From Gammaproteobacteria bacterium (GTDB lineage Bacteria; Pseudomonadota; Gammaproteobacteria; Arenicellales; JAJDZL01): DNA of 47,514 nucleotides. Position 1 is the first letter of the stretch. Each line of letters starts with the position of its first letter. Both the position numbers and the translations under genes were made by a program. The stretch lies in the NCBI GenBank assembly GCA_022823405.1, contig JAJDXD010000072.1:1-47514 (forward strand), read 5' to 3'. Below the pieces are notes generated by a model. The model was given only the letters and a program-made list of their open reading frames with translations, was not told where the DNA came from and searched no databases. This document shows, one piece after another, positions 17,723-25,405 of this stretch.

Positions 17723-18643
17723 TCACTTCACACTTTCTACACTTTGCACAATCATGTTTTTGAATGTCTGTACAACCAAAGTTGGGCGAATATCTCGCTG
17801 AGTAGCAAGCGCAATGTTGATATCAAATGAAAGTCTGTCTGGAAACAGCGGCCGAAGTTCCCCCTGTCGCACCCAAGGCTGGGCATAGAATTTCGGCAGA
17901 TAACTGATATAGCATCCGGACAGTACAAGCATTAATATTGCTTCCACGTTATGACCCGTTGCTGCCGGAACAAAGTGAATTCCTTTCCGAGGCAGGTTGC
18001 TGACAGGCGCGTATCCACGATCGGCAAACTGTGCATTTTCAAGCGCCTCAGGTGTAATATCTTCATCTTTGCATGTAAAAAATGGGTGACCGCGTCCACA
18101 ATGAAGGACCTGCTCGTCGGTATAGATGGTCTGATAAGTCAAAGACGGCAAGTGTCGAAAATACTGGCCGATTCCTATCTGTATCTTCCCGTCGATCAGT
18201 GCTGATTCGAGTCCAGCTGGCGAGAGACTGCGAAGCGTCAGCCAAACTTTATCGTTGTCGTTTTGAAAGTCTCTGAAAATATTCGGTAAATTCAATGTTC
18301 TGTCGAAAACCAAGTTTTCGATCACCCCGACATGCAAATCTCCAATCAGTTCGCCTTGCAGTTCACCGACTCTCGTGCTGAAATTTTCGTGACTTAGAAA
18401 CAATTGTGTACACGATTGGTAGACGATTTGGCCTTTATCGGTCAGTTTAAACCCGCCCCTGCCGCGATGACAGAGACGTACGCCAAGCCGGTCTTCCAAT
18501 TTTGAAATATAACTGCTGATGCTGGAGAGACTCAAATTCAACTCAGTTTGAGCCTTCGCTAACCCGCCACTTTCAACGACCGCGACAAAAATTCGTAAAA
18601 GCCTTATTTCCGTATCTCCAATACGCAATTTTTTGGAAAGCAT
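17723..18643 (-). CDS. LysR-family transcriptional regulator
   Basis: A 306-residue LysR regulator. The N-terminal winged helix-turn-helix (about 10-68) reads IRLLRIFVAVVESGGLAKAQ then LSLSSISSYISKLEDRLGVRL. A C-terminal LysR_substrate effector domain covers about 95-300. These proteins bind T-N11-A dyads and switch on nearby genes when an inducer binds. It lies directly upstream of the ABC transporter/ureohydrolase operon on the same strand. A dyad of the right type lies between the two genes, so it probably controls that operon. The start ATG is supported by GGAGTGAGG just before it. It could instead act on the divergent TetR-Rieske gene. Confidence 0.95.
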   Translation of the reverse strand: MLSKKLRIGDTEIRLLRIFVAVVESGGLAKAQTELNLSLSSISSYISKLEDRLGVRLCHRGRGGFKLTDKGQIVYQSCTQLFLSHENFSTRVGELQGELIGDLHVGVIENLVFDRTLNLPNIFRDFQNDNDKVWLTLRSLSPAGLESALIDGKIQIGIGQYFRHLPSLTYQTIYTDEQVLHCGRGHPFFTCKDEDITPEALENAQFADRGYAPVSNLPRKGIHFVPAATGHNVEAILMLVLSGCYISYLPKFYAQPWVRQGELRPLFPDRLSFDINIALATQRDIRPTLVVQTFKNMIVQSVESVK

Positions 18644-19175
18644 TCCTCACTCCAAACTTAGAACTGTTGAGACAGGATGAAAATCTTCCGTCAACAGAAT
18701 TTTACCGGTTGGCAATTGACAGAATCCAATTGGATCGCTCAATCGTTAAAATTGACCATCCGGTCGTGGAACTTTCCGGGGTAACCTACAATATTCTCTC
18801 GCGGTTACATTCCAGTGTCGATCATTCGAAAGCAGTCCAACCAACCTTCACGTGCAACCTTTTGCGATTCATCAGGTTGATACTCAATAGCTTAGTCAGT
18901 TGTTCGCCTCAACACCGAGAAGCGTGAGTTTTCAATACACTTTAATTCACATCTACGCATCCGGTTTCTGACAATACATTTGTTGTTATTCAAAGCCACC
19001 AATCATGTACATTTTCTGAGTGGCGCCTGCCCAATTCTGTTCAACGCATCGCCACGCAAATTTCTCAGGTTAGTGCTTGCGACGGACAATGTCAGTCAGT
19101 TTCTGAATTTGACTTGTATAATAATTTAATATACCTGTTCATTTATAAAATTAATTTAATGATTTATTTAATCCT
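18644..19175. other. Divergent intergenic region between LysR and the TetR-Rieske fusion
   Basis: No gene is supported in these 530 bases. The frame 18667-18927 (86 codons) has no family resemblance and no ribosome site. The last 70 bases are very AT-rich. They hold a TATAAT hexamer at 19117-19122 without a good -35 element, and the perfect palindrome AAATTAATTT at 19148-19157, 18 bases before the fusion gene start. The palindrome could be an autoregulatory operator for the TetR half, but it has low information content. No ribosome site precedes the ATG at 19176. Confidence 0.4.
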
Positions 19176-20999
19176 ATGACTGAATTATTACAATCGACAA
19201 TAAAAGACCGTCGTAAAGAATTGATTTTATCAACGATTCATGCCATTTCCAGCGACGGTATTTCAAATGTGACACTGGCCAAAGTCGCTTCCAATAGCGG
19301 ATTGTCGCCTGCAATCATCAATTTTTACTTCAAGACGAAAAAACAATTACTACTGGATACGTTGGTGTTTCTTGAACAGGAATGGACGAGTATTCTGCAA
19401 TCAAGATTGGAACACGCCGTGTCAGCAGAACAACGAATGCTTGGTTACATTCGCAGTTGTTTTGATCAGCGAATTTTTGTTGCGGACAAAATTGCTGCCT
19501 GGTACGCCTTCTGGAGTGCAAATCATGCGGTCAAAGACTATCGCGATATTCTTACGAAGAGTAATCAGTTTGATATTCAACTGATCAAAGAGTGTATCGC
19601 TGAATTGCTAGATCAGTCAATCTCCGACAGATTGGATGCGGAGGTACTGTCACGTGGTCTGCAAGGATTGATCGACAGCCTGTGGCGTCAAGCTCTGATT
19701 TCAAGTGATTCAATCAGCCGTTTGGATGCAATCGAAATGTGTGAACGTTATCTTTCACAATTTATGACTTTCAACGATACATCTATCGAGTCTGATTTGA
19801 AGAACAATGAAGTTTCCGACCTGCTGCCCTTCTGGACCTATCAGGATGACGAATTCTTTGAACTTGAGATTGAACGATTGTTTCAACCAAACTGGATGCT
19901 GGTAGGTCATGTCAGTGAAATTCCTGCGTCTGGAGACTACCTGACATTTCAGGGATTTGGAGAAAGAGCACTTGTCATTCGAGATAAGAGTGGTAAAGTC
20001 AACGCCTTTCACAATATATGCAGACATCGAGGATCGACTATTCTGACCGGAGAAGGCAGATGCCGACAATCACTAACCTGCCCGTTTCATGGCTGGCGAT
20101 ACAACTTCGATGGCAAACTGCAATTTGTACCAGGTGAATCAGGTTTTTCAGATCTTGACCCTGCAAAGTATTCACTGAAAGCGGTTGATCTGGAAATCTG
20201 GTATGGCTTTATATTCATCCGATTTGTGTCGGGCGGACCATCTGTTCAGGAACTAATGCAACCGATAGAACATGAAATAGAACACTATCGACTGAATGAA
20301 CTACAGCCCTACCAGGAACCGACGCAATATGCTTTCCAGAATCCCGAAAGTCTGCCGATTAACTGGAAAATTTACCACGACATTGACAACGAGGGCTACC
20401 ATGTGCCGATTGGACATCCAACGCTTCAGCAGCTTTACGGATTTTCCTATGTGGATTCTTATGTCAAGGATATTCCCGTTTCCAAAGGGCGTTTCAATGA
20501 ACGAATCGGAAATCTTTGGAGTGTGAAACACTACAGAAAATTGATGCCGAAGTTTCAACACTTACCCGACGACCGACAGGACCTCTGGTTATACATCGGA
20601 TTATTTCCAAATCTTGTATTGGCGCTGTATCCTGAAATGGTGGAAATTTACATGTCGATTCCATGCACCCCGACTCGCACTGAAGTGATCGGCAAGTGCT
20701 ATGCCCTGCCAGACGAACGCAGAGGCATCGAAGCGCTGCGATACCTGAACCGCCGAATCAACATGATTACGGCTGGTGAAGACTATTTCTACATGAACGC
20801 CATGCAGGAAGGACTGAAATCGTCTGTATTTCCAAAATGGACACTTTCAGAAACTGCTGAAACTGGAATCAGAGCCTATCACCACGCGATTCAGGCACGT
20901 TTACCAGTCGCCAGATTGGAAAACAAACCTCGACCTGGTACTATCGCCAAGCTGAATGATCAACTAGCGGCTAACAGGAACTTTGAGGCTCGTCACTAA
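19176..20999 (+). CDS. TetR/BetI-like repressor fused to a Rieske oxygenase alpha subunit
   Basis: One 607-residue frame holds two normally separate proteins. Residues 1-200 form a TetR/AcrR regulator of the BetI type: a helix-turn-helix at about 30-56 (VTLAKVASNSGLSPAIINFY), then a C-terminal ligand/dimer domain with SLWRQALI. Residues 215-600 form a Rieske non-heme iron oxygenase alpha subunit. The [2Fe-2S] ligands are Cys282 and His284 (CRHRG) with Cys302 and His305 (CPFHGW). The mononuclear iron triad is His409, His414 and probably Asp536, with Glu406 at the bridging position, as in carnitine or betaine oxygenases (CntA and GbcA type). All key residues are present in both halves. The linker (about 200-215) has no good internal start. 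Its 3' end overlaps potI by 29 bases, convergently. No reductase partner is in the window. Both assignments are strong; the joint function is inference. Confidence 0.92.
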   Translation: MTELLQSTIKDRRKELILSTIHAISSDGISNVTLAKVASNSGLSPAIINFYFKTKKQLLLDTLVFLEQEWTSILQSRLEHAVSAEQRMLGYIRSCFDQRIFVADKIAAWYAFWSANHAVKDYRDILTKSNQFDIQLIKECIAELLDQSISDRLDAEVLSRGLQGLIDSLWRQALISSDSISRLDAIEMCERYLSQFMTFNDTSIESDLKNNEVSDLLPFWTYQDDEFFELEIERLFQPNWMLVGHVSEIPASGDYLTFQGFGERALVIRDKSGKVNAFHNICRHRGSTILTGEGRCRQSLTCPFHGWRYNFDGKLQFVPGESGFSDLDPAKYSLKAVDLEIWYGFIFIRFVSGGPSVQELMQPIEHEIEHYRLNELQPYQEPTQYAFQNPESLPINWKIYHDIDNEGYHVPIGHPTLQQLYGFSYVDSYVKDIPVSKGRFNERIGNLWSVKHYRKLMPKFQHLPDDRQDLWLYIGLFPNLVLALYPEMVEIYMSIPCTPTRTEVIGKCYALPDERRGIEALRYLNRRINMITAGEDYFYMNAMQEGLKSSVFPKWTLSETAETGIRAYHHAIQARLPVARLENKPRPGTIAKLNDQLAANRNFEARH

Positions 21000-21840
21000 A
21001 GTCGTATTTTTCAGCTTCGGCCATTTGCATATCGGCCATCCTCTGTTTCTCCTGCCTGGACAAAATCCAGCCAGCGACGCAGACACCAATTGCAACGATC
21101 AGAATGATGATTGTTGCGAGCGCATTGACATCCGGTTTCAGTCCCAATTTAACCCTTGAGTAAATGAGCATTGGCAAGGTATTCGCTCCCGGTCCAGATA
21201 CGAAACTCGCAATAACCAAATCATCCAGTGACAATGTAAATGCCAGCAGCCAACCGGCTGCCAGTGCAGGTGCAAGCAAAGGTACAGTGACATCGATCAG
21301 CACTCGATAAGGTTTTGCACCGAGGTCTAGTGCAGCCTCTTCCAATGACTCATCCACACCAACCAGTCTTGACTGAACAATCACCGCAACGTACGCAAGC
21401 GAAAAAGTAATGTGTGCGATGGTAATTGTTGTAATGCCTCGCGACGGCCAGCCGATAATTTCAGCCATCGTGATAAACAGCAGTAACAGTGAAAGACCGG
21501 TGATGACCTCAGGCATAACCAGAGGTGCCGAGATCATGCCGGAGAACAGTGTTCTACCGCGAAACCGCTTGATTCGGGCCATTGCAATGCCTGCCAGAGC
21601 ACCCAACATCGTTGCGAATGTAGCGTTCATGATCGCAATCTGCAGACTTAATCCGACTGCACTCCATATCTCTTCGCTTTGAAACAGCTCTACGTACCAG
21701 CGAACTGAAAATCCACCCCATACCGGAACCACCTTTGAGTAGTTAAATGAGTAGAACATCAGCAGAAAAATTGGAATATACAAAAATGCAAATCCGAAGC
21801 ATAGCAGCGAGAATGTAAATGGTGATTTTTTGAAGCTCAT
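20971..21840 (-). CDS. Polyamine-type ABC transporter permease (PotI-like)
   Basis: A 289-residue permease of the PotC/PotI type. It has an N-terminal membrane segment (about 10-30), a periplasmic segment starting RWYVELFQSEE, then the BPD_transp_1 domain. The EAA coupling motif appears as ESLEEAALDLGAKPYRVLID. About six membrane helices are visible, ending in a charged cytoplasmic tail. It pairs with the PotH-like permease 10 bases upstream. The last 29 bases overlap the end of the convergent TetR-Rieske gene. The set PotF-G-H-I is complete and in standard order, so polyamine or related amine uptake is the likely role. Confidence 0.92.
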   Translation of the reverse strand: MSFKKSPFTFSLLCFGFAFLYIPIFLLMFYSFNYSKVVPVWGGFSVRWYVELFQSEEIWSAVGLSLQIAIMNATFATMLGALAGIAMARIKRFRGRTLFSGMISAPLVMPEVITGLSLLLLFITMAEIIGWPSRGITTITIAHITFSLAYVAVIVQSRLVGVDESLEEAALDLGAKPYRVLIDVTVPLLAPALAAGWLLAFTLSLDDLVIASFVSGPGANTLPMLIYSRVKLGLKPDVNALATIIILIVAIGVCVAGWILSRQEKQRMADMQMAEAEKYDFSDEPQSSC

Positions 21841-21850
21841 CGTTGCGAAC

Positions 21851-22765
21851 CTATTCCCCGCTTGACTCTTTAGCCTGATACTTCTGGTAAATCATCATTG
21901 GAACAACCAGCAAAATTAGCAGTACGACTGCAACCGCAGATGCGATTGGCCAATCCTGGTTCGAGTTAAACTCGCTATACAACACCTTACCGATCATGAG
22001 TACGTTTCCTCCACCGAGCAGATCAGGTATGACGAATTCACCCGTCGCAGGAATGAATACCAACAAAGAACCGGCGATGATCCCTGGCATCGTCAATGGT
22101 ATCGTGATTGTTCGAAAAGTGGTAAAGGGACGCGAACCCAAATCTGCAGCCGCCTCATGCAGTGTCATATCAAGTTTTTCAATGCTCGCAAACAAGGGCA
22201 AAATCATGAACGGAAGATAGGTGTAAACGATTCCGACATAAACTGCAAAATCTGTGTAAAGCATCTTGATTGGTTCGTCGATGATTCCAATCCAGATCAA
22301 GAAGTTATTGATTGTGCCCTGATCGGCGAGAAGCCCGATCCATGCATAGACGCGCAGGAGAAATGACGTCCAGAATGGCAAAATGACCATCAGGAGTAAT
22401 ATTTTCTTTGCTGTTGGCGTGGCGCGCGCAATGCCATAAGCAATCGGATAGCCTACCAGCAGGCAGAGTATGGTCGACGTAATCGAAATCTGTAGTGAGT
22501 TCAAATAAGTGTTGAGATAAAGGTCGTCCTCCCAAAGATAGATAAAGTTATCAAAAATCAATGTCATGTACATTGCACCTGTATCTGCCAGCTGGAATAG
22601 TTTGGAAAACGGCGGACTCGCGAGAATGTACTCGGCGAAACTGATTTTTAAAACGATAAAAAATGGGATGAGAAAGAAGATCAGCAGCCAAATGTAAGGG
22701 ACTGCGACAATAAATGATTGCCACAACTCTGCTGATTGAAGTTTACTTTGAATTCGACTACGCAA
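21851..22765 (-). CDS. Polyamine-type ABC transporter permease (PotH-like)
   Basis: A 304-residue permease resembling PotB/PotH. The first membrane segment reads VAVPYIWLLIFFLIPFFIVL, followed by the family's KISFAE. The coupling motif is HEAAADLGSRPFTTFRTITI. It forms the inner-membrane channel with the PotI-like protein. The start is a TTG at 22765 with AGGAC a few bases before it. No ATG occurs upstream in frame. It sits between the ATPase gene and potI, with a 53-base gap to the former. Confidence 0.93.
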   Translation of the reverse strand: MRSRIQSKLQSAELWQSFIVAVPYIWLLIFFLIPFFIVLKISFAEYILASPPFSKLFQLADTGAMYMTLIFDNFIYLWEDDLYLNTYLNSLQISITSTILCLLVGYPIAYGIARATPTAKKILLLMVILPFWTSFLLRVYAWIGLLADQGTINNFLIWIGIIDEPIKMLYTDFAVYVGIVYTYLPFMILPLFASIEKLDMTLHEAAADLGSRPFTTFRTITIPLTMPGIIAGSLLVFIPATGEFVIPDLLGGGNVLMIGKVLYSEFNSNQDWPIASAVAVVLLILLVVPMMIYQKYQAKESSGE

Positions 22766-22818
22766 CGATTACTGTCCTACTTTTCTACCGACTATTCTGG
22801 AACCGCCGCAAGATTAGC

Positions 22819-23973
22819 CTACTTTGTTAGTAGCACTGGACTGTGAGGTGCCCAGCTCAGGTAAACCTTTTCTTCCCATTCAACGAGGTGTCTACCATGT
22901 TTGGGACGTGTTTGATTGGGATGAGTGATTTCAATGATCCTGCCATTGCCTAGTCTGATTTTGTAAATTGAAAAATTTCCGAGGTAACCGATGTCGTCAA
23001 CAACACCTTCAACGAAGTTATGATCTGTAGAACCTTCGGGTTCGGTAGCAGAAACTGTGATTTTTTCTGGCCGAAGTGCAACCCAGACCGCGGTGTTCTC
23101 CCTGACCGCAGCGCTGTGATCAATGTAAAACGAAACATCGGAACCGACACCCTGCACAATGACATAGTCAGCGCCATTCTCTTTAACTCGACCCTCGAAC
23201 ATATTCGCACTACCGATGAAATTTGCCACAAATCGAGTCTCGGGGTACTCATATATGTCAGTCGGCGTGCCGATTTGGGAAAACCGACCCTGATCCATGA
23301 CTGCGATACGTGATGACAGTGTCATCGCCTCTTCCTGGTCATGTGTGACGACAATAAATGTGATACCGAGCCTTTCCTGAATATTCATCAACTCGAATTG
23401 CGTCTGCTCTCGCAATCGTTTGTCGAGAGCGCCAAGAGGCTCATCAAGTAGCAGAACTTTCGGGTTTTTGACCAGAGCTCGTGCCAGCGCAACACGTTGA
23501 CGCTGGCCACCGGATAATTGGTGCGGTTTACGCTTCGCGAATTGACTCAACTCAACGATTGACAGCATTTGGTCAACTCGCTCAGCTATTTTTTCTTTTC
23601 GTACCTTGTCCTGCTTTAGTCCGTAGGCTACGTTCTGCTCCACTGTCATATGTGGAAACAGCGCGTAAGACTGAAACATCATGTTGACGGGTCGCTGATA
23701 TGGCGGAACTCCCGCCATATCAGCTCCATCGATAAATATATTCCCGGAGGTTGGCGGATCGAATCCGGCCAACATTCTCAACAGTGTGGATTTTCCACAC
23801 CCGGACCCGCCAAGCAAGGAAAAGAGCTCCCCCTCGTAGATCTCGAGGTCGACACTTGATACAGCTGTGAATGAACCAAATGTCTTGGTGAGTGACTGTA
23901 TTTTTACAAAGGGCTCAGCTTCAGGATCCAGCCAAGGCTGATCTTCGAACAGATTATCCGTGCCATTTTGCAT
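22819..23973 (-). CDS. Polyamine-type ABC transporter ATP-binding protein (PotG/PotA-like)
   Basis: A 384-residue importer ATPase. Walker A is GGSGCGKST (about 55-63), the signature LSGGQRQRVALARAL, and Walker B VLLLDEPLGALD, with the H-loop VTHDQEEAM. A C-terminal TOBE-type domain (about 300-380) is typical of the Pot/MalK group. It hydrolyses ATP for the PotH/PotI-like permeases. A GGGAGG ribosome site precedes the ATG at 23973. Gene order and length match potFGHI of enteric bacteria. It could also serve other cationic amines. Confidence 0.95.
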   Translation of the reverse strand: MQNGTDNLFEDQPWLDPEAEPFVKIQSLTKTFGSFTAVSSVDLEIYEGELFSLLGGSGCGKSTLLRMLAGFDPPTSGNIFIDGADMAGVPPYQRPVNMMFQSYALFPHMTVEQNVAYGLKQDKVRKEKIAERVDQMLSIVELSQFAKRKPHQLSGGQRQRVALARALVKNPKVLLLDEPLGALDKRLREQTQFELMNIQERLGITFIVVTHDQEEAMTLSSRIAVMDQGRFSQIGTPTDIYEYPETRFVANFIGSANMFEGRVKENGADYVIVQGVGSDVSFYIDHSAAVRENTAVWVALRPEKITVSATEPEGSTDHNFVEGVVDDIGYLGNFSIYKIRLGNGRIIEITHPNQTRPKHGRHLVEWEEKVYLSWAPHSPVLLTK

Positions 23974-24057
23974 ATTTACTATTCCTCCCCTAATGACGAC
24001 TTACAGCAACGCGGTAATCAGCCTCCGAGTCAACTCTACTTTAGGCTAAATCTAAAA

Positions 24058-25167
24058 TCAATTTCCCGCTTTGAAGTTTGTCCAGGTACGTGTTCGCACG
24101 CGCTGGATTTTCGGTGGCAAGACTTCAAGCGGATACATCATTGCAACAGCTTCAGGTGGTGGAAAACTCGCCTCACTTGAAGTGACAGCCGGGTCAACCA
24201 ATGGAACCGCAGATGCATTTGCTGTCGCATACCAAGTGTAGTTGCTGTCGCCTGCAGCAACCTCTGGTCGCATCATGTAGTTGAGAAACAAGTATGCGTT
24301 GTCGACATTTTTTGCGTCAGACGGAATCACCCATCCATCGACCCAGATGTTCGCCTTCCCTTCACCAGCAGGTAGAAAGAAGTCGAGTTTAACATCTGCA
24401 CCTGCTTCTTCGGCTGTTGAGATGGCGAGTAGCCCATCTGGACCCCACGTAACGGCTAGACAAAATTCCTTTTCTACCATTCGCTGGTAGGCGTAATTGT
24501 CAAATGTTTTGATATAGGGACGAATTTGCAAAAGCATTTCTTCCACAGCCTTATAGTCTTTCCTGTCTGTGGAACTTGGATTTAAACCCATATAAGCGAG
24601 TGCCATCGGAATCACATCGGTTGGTGAATCCAGAAAAGCAACACCGCATTCAGCAAGCTTTTCCATATTTTCCGGTTTGAAGATCAGATCCATGGACCCG
24701 ATTGGAGCATCAGGAAAAGTGCTTCGAATCAACTCTTCGTTGTAGGTTACGCCATGCGTTCCCCACATATAGGGAATGAAGTGATCATTATTCGGGTCCC
24801 ATTTCTCGGCAACCCGGCCCATCACTTCACTGCTCATGTGCTCCAGATTCGACAGTCTAGATGTATCCAGCTTGGATATTACACCTGTAGGAATGAGCTT
24901 GGCAACTGCAGAACCTGAATGGGATACGACATCGTAACCGGTATTTCCAGCCAGCAATTTTGCATCGACAGTTTCGACCGAATCGTAGTTGTCATAAGTG
25001 ACATCGATACCGTATTCTGCCTCAAAATTTGCTATTGTTTCCTCACCAATGTATTCGGCCCAGTTATAGACATTCAACGTTCCTTCAGCATTGGCGCTGC
25101 CAATGTAGCAGAAGAATGCTGAAAATACGGCTGCTAATACAAATTTAAGCTTAGATGAGTGTCTCAA
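24058..25167 (-). CDS. Polyamine-type periplasmic binding protein (PotF/PotD-like)
   Basis: A 369-residue binding protein. A Sec signal peptide (LKFVLAAVFSAFFCYIGSANA, described by its ends, residues about 7-27) is followed by the hallmark mature start EGTLNVYNWAEYIGEETI. Conserved PotF/PotD elements include the NWAEY and YMWGTHGVTYNEE stretches. It captures the polyamine in the periplasm for the adjacent transporter. The start is a TTG at 25167, well supported by GGGAGG about 10 bases before it. An inverted repeat lies 28 bases upstream. PotF-type (putrescine) and PotD-type (spermidine) preferences cannot be separated by eye. Confidence 0.94.
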   Translation of the reverse strand: MRHSSKLKFVLAAVFSAFFCYIGSANAEGTLNVYNWAEYIGEETIANFEAEYGIDVTYDNYDSVETVDAKLLAGNTGYDVVSHSGSAVAKLIPTGVISKLDTSRLSNLEHMSSEVMGRVAEKWDPNNDHFIPYMWGTHGVTYNEELIRSTFPDAPIGSMDLIFKPENMEKLAECGVAFLDSPTDVIPMALAYMGLNPSSTDRKDYKAVEEMLLQIRPYIKTFDNYAYQRMVEKEFCLAVTWGPDGLLAISTAEEAGADVKLDFFLPAGEGKANIWVDGWVIPSDAKNVDNAYLFLNYMMRPEVAAGDSNYTWYATANASAVPLVDPAVTSSEASFPPPEAVAMMYPLEVLPPKIQRVRTRTWTNFKAGN

Positions 25168-25194
25168 AGTACAGTCCTCCCTATAAGTTTTATG

Positions 25195-25215
25195 TTCTAA
25201 ATCTGAAATTTAGAA
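25195..25215. promoter_or_regulatory. 8-bp inverted repeat in front of the polyamine transporter operon
   Basis: TTCTAAAT and ATTTAGAA are perfect arms around a 5-bp spacer, 28 bases upstream of the potF-like start. The dimensions suit a TetR-family operator, though a leader hairpin is equally possible. The TetR half of the nearby fusion protein is one candidate ligand. Confidence 0.4.
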
Positions 25216-25405
25216 AAGGAAAATAAATTACTACTCAATCGGATTATATCGACACAAATGAAAAATTAAAGTAAATGGACGCAAGTCAGCAGAATTGTTC
25301 ATTTGTCTTAACTTAAGCCAACGAAACAGCCTGCTGAATATTGTTTCAGAATCCCAAAATGCAATAAGAGGGGAAGAAAATCCAGGGATTTGTTGATTTA
25401 GCTCG

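Noticed and set aside
18667..18927. 86-codon plus-strand frame between the LysR and fusion genes
   Set aside because: No ribosome site and no family resemblance; the region looks like a control region.
19764..20999. Separate Rieske gene starting at the internal Met197
   Set aside because: There is no ribosome site before this ATG and the frame is continuous with the TetR part, so a fusion is the simpler reading.
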